Source of the DNA: Cacconaster sp045641345 | GTDB taxonomy: Bacteria; Bacteroidota; Bacteroidia; Bacteroidales; UBA932 | Direction of reading: 5' to 3' | Length of the DNA stretch: 34,229 bases | Assembly: GCA_045641345.1 (NCBI GenBank) | Contig: JAZUGR010000007.1 | Coordinates: 1-34,229 of the forward strand | Shown: positions 14,487 through 22,562 of the stretch, one piece after another | How the letters are laid out: every line of letters begins with the position of its first letter | Position numbering within the stretch: position 1 is the stretch's first letter | Translations under genes and position numbers: made by a program | Notes under the pieces: model-generated | Databases searched by the model: none | What the model was told of the DNA's origin: nothing | The model's input: only the letters and a program-made list of their open reading frames with translations

Positions 14487-15825
14487 TTCCGTCCTGATAA
14501 ATCTGCCTGAACTTGCCGGTTCTCGGACTGCGCTGCGGCAGGAGGTCCGACAGGGTGACGGTGACCCCGTCGACCCCGAACTTGTGAAGATACCTGATGA
14601 TATCTTCCTCCGCCTTTTTGAACACGGCGGCCCTGTCGGCGCCCGGCAGGAAATCTATCCTCAGTTCGATATCGCCGTAGCCGTGGAGCACCAGCTGGAA
14701 ATTGTTGATGCCATCGATGGGCTCCACCACGAAGGTGAGCGGAATGGGGGCTATCCTGACATCGCTCCCGTCAGAGCCCTTCATCACAAGAACGTCGTTG
14801 GAGCGCCCCTCCACCTCGAACCACGCTCCGCACCTGCCGCACGGGCAGGGGTCGTGATGCATTATTATCCTGTCGGTCATCCTGAAACGGATTATCGGCT
14901 GCACGAAATTAGAGAGGCAGGTAAGCAGCAGGCTGTCGGATATCACCCCGTCCTGCACGGGACGGTCGAGGGCATCCACCGGCTCGACGATGAAATAATC
15001 GTCATTGACGTGCATATGCCGGTGAGAGCATTCGTAAGCTATTACATTGCCTTCGGTGCATCCGTAGATTGAACGCACGTCGGCACGCGGGAAAGCCCTC
15101 TTTATCTTGGCCCTCGTGGCAGGAGTGAGATATTCGCCCGATGTGAGTATCTGCGCCGGCTTGATGGAGATGTTGCCGGCAAGGGCCTCGTCGGCGAGCA
15201 GTTCGATTGAGCCGGCATAGCCCACGATGACCTTGGGACGGATCTTGTTGACCCTTTCGCAGATATCCTCCCTCGAAGCCTTGGCGTCGACGAGGAATAT
15301 CCTCTTCGACATGAACGGCATCTTGCGGATATTGCTCCGTATGTTGCCGTTCTCTATGAGGAACACGTCATCCACGCAGAATGCGGCCAGCGGGAAGCGG
15401 AATTTCATATATCTGGCCATCGTCATTATCGATGCCGCCCTGAGGGAGTTGCCGTCGTGCAGCACAACCGAGGGGACTCCGGTCGAGCCGCTGGTGGTGG
15501 CCACCAGATACTTGCCCAGAAAATCGCGCCCGATATTGGAGGTGTCGGAGATGAACCGGCGGATATCGGCCATCCTGACCTTGCGGTCGGTAACGTAGTC
15601 GTCGAAATTTGACATCATCGCCGTTTTGTCGACCACAGGCAGGTCCTCCACCGAAAAATCCTTCGGGACCGACTTGTAAAGCTCCTTGAAGAAAGGGCTC
15701 TTCCTCCTTGCGTAGGAGACGAGGACCTTTAGTTTCCTGCTCTGCAGGGCGGCGAAATCCTCCTGCGTATATTTCCTTGCCTTGATGAACTTGAAGATGA
15801 GTGCGGGATAGCTGTATCCTAACAT
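14476..15825 (-). CDS. Phenylacetate-CoA ligase-like (PaaK/coenzyme F390 synthetase family) adenylate-forming enzyme
   Basis: 449 residues. The family phosphate-binding motif is seen as ATTSGSTGVPS (about 110-120). It is followed by ILTSGEYLTPATRAKIKRAF, the adenylate-binding IYGCTEG, FRMTDR, the cysteine-rich DPCPCGRCG, which in PaaK-like proteins may bind a metal, and a final LPRS/TGK-like LLPQRSPRTGKFRQ block. These enzymes activate a carboxylic acid with ATP and usually transfer it to CoA. The substrate is unknown, and no phenylacetate pathway or polysaccharide cluster is adjacent. In Bacteroidetes, PaaK-like proteins of this size often act in capsule loci or stand alone. It is divergent from rlmD, with its own promoter box at 15851-15858. 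Confidence 0.8.
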   Translation of the reverse strand: MLGYSYPALIFKFIKARKYTQEDFAALQSRKLKVLVSYARRKSPFFKELYKSVPKDFSVEDLPVVDKTAMMSNFDDYVTDRKVRMADIRRFISDTSNIGRDFLGKYLVATTSGSTGVPSVVLHDGNSLRAASIMTMARYMKFRFPLAAFCVDDVFLIENGNIRSNIRKMPFMSKRIFLVDAKASREDICERVNKIRPKVIVGYAGSIELLADEALAGNISIKPAQILTSGEYLTPATRAKIKRAFPRADVRSIYGCTEGNVIAYECSHRHMHVNDDYFIVEPVDALDRPVQDGVISDSLLLTCLSNFVQPIIRFRMTDRIIMHHDPCPCGRCGAWFEVEGRSNDVLVMKGSDGSDVRIAPIPLTFVVEPIDGINNFQLVLHGYGDIELRIDFLPGADRAAVFKKAEEDIIRYLHKFGVDGVTVTLSDLLPQRSPRTGKFRQIYQDGITA

Positions 15826-15850
15826 AATCGTGAAACTCTCAATTATTTTT

Positions 15851-15858
15851 CAAATTTA
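15851..15858 (-). promoter_or_regulatory. Bacteroidetes -7 box TAAATTTG for the PaaK-like gene
   Basis: Full match to TAnnTTTG on the minus strand, 25 bases before the ATG at 15825. Confidence 0.55.
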
Positions 15859-15881
15859 GCAATTTGTTTGACTTGATATAG

Positions 15882-15889
15882 TATCTTTG
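15882..15889 (+). promoter_or_regulatory. Bacteroidetes -7 box TATCTTTG for rlmD-rarA
   Basis: Full match to TAnnTTTG, 19 bases before the ATG at 15909. No clear -33 TTG at the standard 19-base distance. Confidence 0.55.
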
Positions 15890-15908
15890 TCATCGAGTAG
15901 AAAAGAAT

Positions 15909-17381
15909 ATGGGTCGAAAGGCAAAACCGCTGCTGAAGGGCATAACTATGGAGGCCGTCGCCGCCGAGGGCAAATCCCTGGCCAGGGTCGACGGCAAGGT
16001 GCTGTTCGTGCCGCTCACGATTCCGGGCGACGTGGTCGACGTACAGGTCAACAAAGTGCGCCACGACTATATGGAAGGCTACGTAGTCAATATGGTATCC
16101 CCTTCCCCGGAGCGCATCACCCCATTCTGCAGCCACTTCGGGATATGCGGAGGGTGCGCCTGGCAGATGATGCCCTACGGGATGCAGCTGGAGTTCAAGC
16201 GCCGTCAGGTGAATGACCAGCTCACCCGGATCGGGCACCTCAAGTTCCCCGAGGTGCGGCCAACCCTCGGCTCGGAGACAATCGAGAACTACCGCAACAA
16301 ACTTGAATATACTTTCTCGCGCCGCCGCTGGATACTCTCCGGAGAGAACCCCGAAGCCTTGAGCGAAGAAGAAAGACTGGGGCTCGGATTCCACATCGCC
16401 GGATATTTCGACAAGGTGCTCGACATCAAGCAATGCCACCTCCAGAGAGAGCCGTCAAACGCCATCCGCCTCTTCATAAGGCAGTATGCAATCGACCACG
16501 GCCTGAGCTTCTTCGACCTGAGGGAGCAGAAGGGATTCCTGCGCAACCTGATGGTCCGCACCACCTCCACTGGCGAGGTGATGCTGCTGGTGGTTTTCGG
16601 ACCCGACGCACTGCCCGACGAGGGCGCTGCACGGCAGGACAGGATTGCGCTTCTCGAAGCGTTAAGGGAGCGATTCCCCGAGATAACCTCGCTCCAGTAT
16701 GCCATCAACCCGAAGTGCAACGACGCGTTGGGCGACCTGCCCTGCTTCACCTTCGCCGGGGCCGATGCGGTGTACGAACAGATGGAGTCGCTCAGATTCA
16801 AGATAGGCCCCAAGTCGTTCTACCAGACCAATTCCGCCCAGGCCTACCGCCTCTACAGCGTGGTAAGGGATTGCGCCAGGGAGTATACCGGCTCGGAGCA
16901 GTTCAGTAACGGCGGCAAACGGAAGCCCGTGATATACGACCTTTACACCGGAACCGGCACGATAGCGCTCTTCCTCTCCGAAATGGCGGAGAAGGTCATC
17001 GGAATCGAATACGTTCCCGAGGCGATTGAGGACGCCAATGTCAATGCCGTGGTAAACGGCATAACCAACGCCGAGTTCATAGCCGGCGACATGAAGGACA
17101 TCCTCACCGGAAGCTTCATCTCGCAGCACGGTCATCCCGACATAGTGGTGATAGACCCTCCAAGGGCCGGGATACATCCCGACGTGGCCAAGGTGCTTTT
17201 GGAGGCCGCGCCGGAAAGAATGATATACGTAAGCTGCAACCCGGCCACACAGGCCCGCGACCTGGCCGTATTCTCGGCTATGTACGACATCACCCTGGTG
17301 CAGCCCGTGGATATGTTCCCCCACACCTCCCACGTGGAGAATGTGGTGAATCTCGAAAGGAGGTCACGGCAGAATGGATAA
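15909..17381 (+). CDS. rlmD: 23S rRNA (uracil-C5)-methyltransferase, RlmD/RumA family
   Basis: 490 residues with an N-terminal TRAM domain (about 8-65) for RNA binding. An iron-sulfur site has Cys74, Cys80, Cys83 (CSHFGICGGCAWQ) and Cys176 (IKQCHL). The SAM-dependent methyltransferase fold carries DLYTGTGTIALFL (344-356), VVIDPPRAG (413-421) and the catalytic nucleophile in VSCNPATQARD (Cys443), with Glu477 in HVENVV as general base. The family methylates U1939 (RlmD) or, in single-copy relatives (RlmCD), U747 and U1939 of 23S rRNA; which applies here cannot be told. The 3' end overlaps the start of rarA by eight bases, indicating one operon. Confidence 0.92.
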   Translation: MGRKAKPLLKGITMEAVAAEGKSLARVDGKVLFVPLTIPGDVVDVQVNKVRHDYMEGYVVNMVSPSPERITPFCSHFGICGGCAWQMMPYGMQLEFKRRQVNDQLTRIGHLKFPEVRPTLGSETIENYRNKLEYTFSRRRWILSGENPEALSEEERLGLGFHIAGYFDKVLDIKQCHLQREPSNAIRLFIRQYAIDHGLSFFDLREQKGFLRNLMVRTTSTGEVMLLVVFGPDALPDEGAARQDRIALLEALRERFPEITSLQYAINPKCNDALGDLPCFTFAGADAVYEQMESLRFKIGPKSFYQTNSAQAYRLYSVVRDCAREYTGSEQFSNGGKRKPVIYDLYTGTGTIALFLSEMAEKVIGIEYVPEAIEDANVNAVVNGITNAEFIAGDMKDILTGSFISQHGHPDIVVIDPPRAGIHPDVAKVLLEAAPERMIYVSCNPATQARDLAVFSAMYDITLVQPVDMFPHTSHVENVVNLERRSRQNG

Positions 17382-18660
17382 GCCCCTGATACCGCTGCCC
17401 GAAAGGATGAGGCCCAGAACGCTCGACCAATACGTGGGGCAGGAACACCTTGTGGGCAAGGGGGCCGTCATCCGCAAGATGATCGAGTCGGGCAAGATAT
17501 CCTCATTCATACTGTGGGGGCCTCCGGGAGTCGGCAAGACCACCCTGGCCCGCATAATAGCCAACACGCAGGGCTGCGAGTTCCATACGCTTTCGGCCAT
17601 CAGTTCGGGGGTCAAGGACGTAAGGGACGTGATAGAGAAGGCCAAAAGCGGCAGAATGTTCGCCAAGGCCGCGCCGATTCTATTCATCGACGAGATACAC
17701 CGTTTCAACAAGGCGCAGCAGGACGCGCTTCTGGGCGCCGTGGAGAGCGGAGTCATCACGCTCATCGGAGCCACTACCGAAAATCCGTCGTTCGAGGTCA
17801 TAACCCCTCTCCTCTCGCGCTGTCAGGTATATGTTCTCAAGGAAATGCAGGTCAGCCACCTCGAAAAGCTGCTCTCACGCGCCCTCTCGCAGGATGCCTG
17901 GCTCAAGAGCCGCAATATCGAGATAAAGGAGAAGGAGGCATTGCTGCGCTTCAGCGGCGGCGATGCCCGCAAGCTGCTCAACGTCCTGGATATCGTCATA
18001 TCGTCGTTCCCCGATGATGCGCCCGTGGTAATCGACAACAGAACCGTAACCGAATGCCTGCAGGAGAACATCGCCCTCTACGACAAGAACGGCGAACAGC
18101 ACTACGACATAATATCGGCATTCATCAAGAGCATACGCGGCAGCGACCCCAACGGTGCCATATACTGGATGGCGAGGATGCTCGCAGGAGGCGAAGACCC
18201 TCTCTTCATAGCCCGCAGGATGCTGATACTGGCCTCGGAGGACATCGGCCTGGCCAACCCCAACGCAGCCCTTCTGGCCCAGTCGTGCTTTGCCGCCTGC
18301 CACCAGATAGGGATGCCCGAAAGCAGGATAATCCTGGCCGAAACCTGCATCTATCTGGCCACTTCGCCCAAGAGCAACTCATCGATATGCGCGATCGATG
18401 CCGCACTGCAGCAGGTCAGGCAGGAATCGAATCCACCCGCCGTGCCGCTGCATCTGCGCAACGCCCCTACCAAACTGATGAAGGACCTGGGCTACAGCGA
18501 CGGATACAAATACGCCCATTCGTTCGAGGGCAACTTCGCCGACCTGGAGTTCCTGCCCGAAGGGCTCGAAGGCAGCAAGTTCTATGATCCGGGCAAAAAC
18601 GCCCGCGAAGAAGAACTTCGCAGGCGTCTTGAATCTCTCTGGAAAAAATATAACTACTAG
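17374..18660 (+). CDS. rarA: Replication-associated recombination protein A (RarA/MgsA family AAA+ ATPase)
   Basis: 428 residues, the usual length. An N-terminal RMRPRTLDQYVGQEHLVG block precedes Walker A GPPGVGKTT (49-57), Walker B LFIDEIHRF (103-111), sensor 1 GATTENPSF (132-140) and the arginine finger LLSRC (Arg149). The C-terminal half has AFIKSIRGSDPNGAIYWMARML and SEDIGLANP, diagnostic of RarA/Mgs1/WRNIP1 rather than clamp-loader or RuvB proteins. These act as tetramers at stalled replication forks. The gene is co-transcribed with rlmD. Its stop overlaps the stop of the convergent lipoprotein gene by four bases, leaving no terminator between them. Confidence 0.94.
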   Translation: MDKPLIPLPERMRPRTLDQYVGQEHLVGKGAVIRKMIESGKISSFILWGPPGVGKTTLARIIANTQGCEFHTLSAISSGVKDVRDVIEKAKSGRMFAKAAPILFIDEIHRFNKAQQDALLGAVESGVITLIGATTENPSFEVITPLLSRCQVYVLKEMQVSHLEKLLSRALSQDAWLKSRNIEIKEKEALLRFSGGDARKLLNVLDIVISSFPDDAPVVIDNRTVTECLQENIALYDKNGEQHYDIISAFIKSIRGSDPNGAIYWMARMLAGGEDPLFIARRMLILASEDIGLANPNAALLAQSCFAACHQIGMPESRIILAETCIYLATSPKSNSSICAIDAALQQVRQESNPPAVPLHLRNAPTKLMKDLGYSDGYKYAHSFEGNFADLEFLPEGLEGSKFYDPGKNAREEELRRRLESLWKKYNY

Positions 18661-19478
18661 CCCATCATGATGAAGCGGATGACTTCCACTTCACCCTTGA
18701 GCTCGTTGAGCTGGCTCTTGAGCTGCTCCACGCTGATTGCGTTGATTACATAGAGCGGGGAGAGTATCTTGTCGAGCGACTCCATTTCAGGATAGAACTC
18801 GATGAGCTGGCGGATGTTTTCGTGAACGCATACGAAGTTGTAGGTCACGTCGCTGGCAGTTTTGTCGTCGAAGGCCGACATAAACTTGTCGAGGTTCTTG
18901 GTGCAGATGTAGATCTGCTCCACGAGACCTGCCGAAACAGCCTCCCAGAAGAGGTTTGCACGGCCTGCTTCGTATTCCTTGTCGCAGAATTCGCTGATCA
19001 CCTCGCCTGCATCCTCACTTGCGCTGAGCTTGTCGGAGAATTCCTTGAGGGCGGGATCGTTGACATCGACCGTAAGCTTTGCAAGAGCTGCCTCGTAATC
19101 TGCGGTAGGCATATCGTAGAGAGCGGCTATGGACTTGTCGATGCTCAGCATTGCAACTGCACGGTACTTCTGGGTAAGGGTGACATATTCGCCGATATGG
19201 TCGGTCGTGAGCAGGTAATCGGGCTTCACCATCTTTTCCTTTTCGGAAAGCTGGAGCTCGCCGTTCTTGTTGTTGAGGAAGGGAACAGCCTTCATCTGCT
19301 TGGTGGATTCGATGAGCTGCTCAAGGTTGTACTTGAGTTCCTCGGTAACGTACTGCTCCTTCTGGCTTATCTCGCGTTTAGCCTCTTCGCTGACGGCTTT
19401 CTTCTTGTTGTTCTGGTTCTTGCAAGAGGGTAAAGCCACAAGCGCGATGGCGAGGAGGATTACTGGTAGTCTTTTCAT
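18657..19478 (-). CDS. Lipoprotein of unknown function, helical
   Basis: 273 residues. A lipoprotein signal peptide ends at LVALPSC (Cys19), followed by a charged, Asn/Lys-rich linker. The remainder is almost entirely helical with no motif I recognise; notable segments are KYNLEQLIESTKQMKAVPFL, DYLLTTDHIGEYVTLTQKYRAV and LWEAVSAGLVEQIYICTKNLD-like (FWEAVSAGLVEQIYICTKNL in the sequence). Internal similarity between the halves was not seen. It has its own promoter box (19527-19534) and lies downstream of the ABC/TerB gene on the same strand, 68 bases apart, so it may also be reached by read-through from there. A probable periplasmic, lipid-anchored helical-bundle protein. Confidence 0.75.
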   Translation of the reverse strand: MKRLPVILLAIALVALPSCKNQNNKKKAVSEEAKREISQKEQYVTEELKYNLEQLIESTKQMKAVPFLNNKNGELQLSEKEKMVKPDYLLTTDHIGEYVTLTQKYRAVAMLSIDKSIAALYDMPTADYEAALAKLTVDVNDPALKEFSDKLSASEDAGEVISEFCDKEYEAGRANLFWEAVSAGLVEQIYICTKNLDKFMSAFDDKTASDVTYNFVCVHENIRQLIEFYPEMESLDKILSPLYVINAISVEQLKSQLNELKGEVEVIRFIMMG

Positions 19479-19526
19479 ATTGTCTGTTTTTTGTATGTAT
19501 TTCCGATATATCAGTCAATCAATCTG

Positions 19527-19534
19527 CAAATATA
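19527..19534 (-). promoter_or_regulatory. Bacteroidetes -7 box TATATTTG for the lipoprotein gene
   Basis: Full match to TAnnTTTG on the minus strand, 48 bases before the ATG at 19478 and just after the ABC-transporter stop codon. Confidence 0.55.
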
Positions 19535-19546
19535 ACAATTTTTGTA

Positions 19547-22450
19547 TCAATTGTTATCTTTCGACAGCAATTCGCCGGGGAAATTGAAGAACAGGCAGAG
19601 AGAGAGAAGCAGGCACATAAGCAGCATCACGCCCATATTGAACCAGAGCGTTTCTATCTCATAATGCCCCAGCACCTTGACTCCGCTGTAGAACGGCGCG
19701 CGGCCGCAGCGGGAGGTCGGCGTGAGGAATATGTATGCACTGCGCGGCACGATGTGGGTACCCACCACCGAATAGGGATGGTCGGCCTCGCTGTTGAACA
19801 CCAACTGCTCCAGGGAGAGGTTGTAGTTGTCTTTCTTCATCTTTAGGAATGCCTCCTTGCCCTGCTCCCTGTACTGGGCCGCAAGGAAGCGGTCGAGGGC
19901 CAGCGTGGTGGCATTGCTCCTGTGGGAGAGCACACTCTTGGCTTCGTTCAACCATTCGCTGAGTTGCCCGTATTCATATTCGCCATCGTAAGGCTCCATT
20001 TCGCAGACCTCGGCCAGCTGCGGGATGCAGGCCTTGATTATGTCGAAATGCCTCTGCTGCACGGGTTCACCCCTGAGAGCCTCATCGGCGGCCGTTTCGA
20101 GCTGCGACTGAAGTTCGTAGAGGTAGCACTGCTCGTAGTACATATCGGAATACTTCAGACGCTCCTGCTCGAAGAGTGGCTTTTCGTACTCGTTCTTGCT
20201 GAAGCTTGCCACCGCAAGGGCCTCGTAAGCCCAGCGCGACGGTATCACGTCGCCTATCACCGGCACGTTGCCCGTTTCGCTGCCCGGGGTGAGATCGTCG
20301 AAGTGCACCACAAGGCCGCAGAGCAGGATCTGGGGAATCAGGAGCAGAGGGATTGTAATGTATATCGCCACCACGGAACTCATACTCTGCGAGAGGAGAA
20401 GCCCTATCAGGGCCGACAGCAGCGCGGAGACGAACAGTATCATCCACCATATCCAGAACATTCCGTGCACACCCATTATGGTATTGCCCACAAGGATGAA
20501 GAGGAGCGTCTGCACGAGGCATACCCCGGCCATATAGATTATCTTCGACCAGATGTAGCTGCCGCGGGAGAGGTTGAGGAATTTCTCCCTCTTGAGCAGG
20601 GCCTTGTCCTTGATTATCTCCTCGGCGCTGCCCGACATCCCCAGGAAGATGGAGACTATTATGGCCATGAAGAAGTACGACACGAGGTTCTTGTTGTCCA
20701 TTATGGTGTACACCCCGCTGTCGGGCACGTAACGGGTGAGCACGCCGCATATCACGGCGAGCACCGGAGCCTCGAAGAGGGTGACGAGAATATACTGCAG
20801 GTTGCTCAGCTTGGTGTTGAAGTTGCGCTGGAGGAATATCAGGGTCTGCTTCAGGCGGCCCGGACGCTTCTGGTCGGTGGGAGGCACGTCGCTCACCTGC
20901 GGGGAATCCATTGCGCCGCGGTTGCCCAGATAGAGCTCGTGCCACTCCTGAGGAGTCTTGCGGCGGTGCTCGGTGAGCTGTCCGCGGTTGTCCATCCTCT
21001 TTTCATCCACTATGTTGAGCACTATTTCGGGATTCACGTTGCCGCAGGTGGGGCAGGCAGAGGTCTGGGCGTCGGCATAGTCTGCCGCCGTCTTGAAGTA
21101 CGAAACCGCGTCGATGGGGTTGCCGTCGTAGATGGGATATCCACCCTTGTCGAGCACCCACAGACGGTCGAAGAGCCTGTACACGTCGGACGAAGGCTGG
21201 TGGATGTTGACCACTATGAGCTTGCCCTTGCCGGTCTGCTCCTTCAGCAGGTTTATCACCTTTTCGGTGTCGGTGGAGGAAAGGCCGGAAGTAGGCTCGT
21301 CGAGGAACAGGATGGCCGGTTCGCGTATCAGTTCCAGAGCGATGTTGAGCCTCTTGCGCTGCCCTCCGGATATGAACTTGTTGATGGGGGAGCCCACCTT
21401 GAGGTCGCGGGCCGCATCGAGACCCAGCTGCACGAGCATATTGATGACCCTGCGGTCAATCTCCTCCTCACTCATACTGTCGAAGCACAGACGGGCCGTA
21501 TACCAGAGGTTCTGGTAAACCGTGAGATCCTCTATCAGGAGGTCGTCCTGCGGTACGAAGCCGATGAGCGACTTGGCCGCAGGCTCGGTTATGTCGTGAC
21601 CGTTGATGGTTATGCTTCCCTCCTGCGGCCTGATGGTGCCGTTCAGGAGCGAAAGGAGGGTGGACTTGCCGACCCCGCTGCCTCCCATTATGGCAACCAG
21701 CTGCCCGCTGGAAAGGGTGAAGCTGAAGTTGTGCATTCCGTTGTCGCCTCCCTTGGCGAAGCGGAAGTTGATGTCGCGGCCACACATCTCCACGGTATCG
21801 CTGGGCTGCCAGTTGGAGTAGCGCGCCATTATGGAGGAGTAGTAGAGCGGCTGGAAGTCCTTGCACTTGAGCACTCCGCTCTGCTGCCAGTCCTGGAACA
21901 CCCCGCTCATCACGGGGATGTCGTCCATCAGCACCGTTTTGTCGCCCACATAAGTGAACTTGAGGGAGTTGATGGTTTTGAGAAAGATGGTCTTGAGCGT
22001 GCCGCAACCTTCGGCGAGCGGAATCGAAAGCACGTTTTCAGAGGTGTTTCCGGAGACGAAGCGGACTATGTCGGCAAAGTCGTCGTCACTGATTTCCATA
22101 TGGCCGGCCACATTCTTGAAGATGTCGTCGGAAGTGGCCTCCGCCCCGCTGCCGATGCAGCAGAACTCCATAAGACGTATCAGCATCGAATACTGGTCGG
22201 CCGGACGCAGCTTGCTCTTGAGCTGGCCGCACACTCCGCCGACTATGGTGTCCTTGTCAAGTTCGGGGAAGTCATCGTAATAATCGCGGAGATCGTTGTA
22301 GAGGTTGACGTACGAACCCGGATTCCTCACCCCGAAGAACCTTCTGAGATAGTTTGAAATCAGTTCGAGCGAAGTGGCCTTGTCGAGACCGTTGCGGGCT
22401 CCGAACAACGCGAAAAGGTTGATAAGCGCAGACAGTACTATATCGTTCAT
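19547..22450 (-). CDS. ABC transporter (ABCG-like half-transporter with fused ATPase and membrane domain) with N-terminal TerB-like domain
   Basis: 967 residues. Residues 1-135 form a helical TerB-like domain (LINLFALFGARNGLDKATSLE region; YSMLIRLMEF). TerB-type domains appear in stress and phage-response systems and in some Bacteroidetes transporters. The ATPase has Walker A GGSGVGKST (256-264), signature SGGQRKRL (361-368), Walker B LFLDEPTSGLSS (381-392) and H-loop NIHQPS (His417). ABC-2-type membrane helices follow from about 570 (YILVTLFEAPVLAVICGVL, LVSYFFMAIIVSIFLG, others), with a large hydrophilic insert of roughly 150 residues before the last helix near the C terminus. The ATPase-before-membrane order is that of ABCG/White exporters. 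The substrate is unknown. A full-consensus promoter lies upstream. Confidence 0.87.
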   Translation of the reverse strand: MNDIVLSALINLFALFGARNGLDKATSLELISNYLRRFFGVRNPGSYVNLYNDLRDYYDDFPELDKDTIVGGVCGQLKSKLRPADQYSMLIRLMEFCCIGSGAEATSDDIFKNVAGHMEISDDDFADIVRFVSGNTSENVLSIPLAEGCGTLKTIFLKTINSLKFTYVGDKTVLMDDIPVMSGVFQDWQQSGVLKCKDFQPLYYSSIMARYSNWQPSDTVEMCGRDINFRFAKGGDNGMHNFSFTLSSGQLVAIMGGSGVGKSTLLSLLNGTIRPQEGSITINGHDITEPAAKSLIGFVPQDDLLIEDLTVYQNLWYTARLCFDSMSEEEIDRRVINMLVQLGLDAARDLKVGSPINKFISGGQRKRLNIALELIREPAILFLDEPTSGLSSTDTEKVINLLKEQTGKGKLIVVNIHQPSSDVYRLFDRLWVLDKGGYPIYDGNPIDAVSYFKTAADYADAQTSACPTCGNVNPEIVLNIVDEKRMDNRGQLTEHRRKTPQEWHELYLGNRGAMDSPQVSDVPPTDQKRPGRLKQTLIFLQRNFNTKLSNLQYILVTLFEAPVLAVICGVLTRYVPDSGVYTIMDNKNLVSYFFMAIIVSIFLGMSGSAEEIIKDKALLKREKFLNLSRGSYIWSKIIYMAGVCLVQTLLFILVGNTIMGVHGMFWIWWMILFVSALLSALIGLLLSQSMSSVVAIYITIPLLLIPQILLCGLVVHFDDLTPGSETGNVPVIGDVIPSRWAYEALAVASFSKNEYEKPLFEQERLKYSDMYYEQCYLYELQSQLETAADEALRGEPVQQRHFDIIKACIPQLAEVCEMEPYDGEYEYGQLSEWLNEAKSVLSHRSNATTLALDRFLAAQYREQGKEAFLKMKKDNYNLSLEQLVFNSEADHPYSVVGTHIVPRSAYIFLTPTSRCGRAPFYSGVKVLGHYEIETLWFNMGVMLLMCLLLSLCLFFNFPGELLSKDNN

Positions 22451-22483
22451 TTACGGAAAAATTTGCCTTGTATTTTTATCTTA

Positions 22484-22513
22484 CAAATTTAAGAAAAGAT
22501 TCCGCTGCCGCAA
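22484..22513 (-). promoter_or_regulatory. Full Bacteroidetes promoter TTG-N19-TAAATTTG for the ABC/TerB gene
   Basis: On the minus strand TTG (22513-22511), exactly 19 bases, then TAAATTTG (22491-22484). This is the cleanest primary-sigma promoter in the window; transcription should start near 22478, about 28 bases before the ATG at 22450. Confidence 0.8.
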
Positions 22514-22527
22514 TGTTTCTTTTTGCC

Positions 22528-22535
22528 TATATTTG
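22528..22535 (+). promoter_or_regulatory. Bacteroidetes -7 box TATATTTG for the envelope-transport operon
   Basis: Full match to TAnnTTTG, 27 bases before the ATG at 22563. Its -33 region (about 22506-22508, TGC) overlaps the spacer of the divergent ABC promoter. Confidence 0.6.
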
Positions 22536-22562
22536 CAATCTTTTACGACAAACATCATTGCA

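Noticed and set aside
19922..22357. 811-codon open frame on the plus strand, antisense to the ABC transporter gene
   Set aside because: The translation is His/Val/Glu-rich without domains; it mirrors codon bias of the real gene, which has all ABC motifs and a full promoter.
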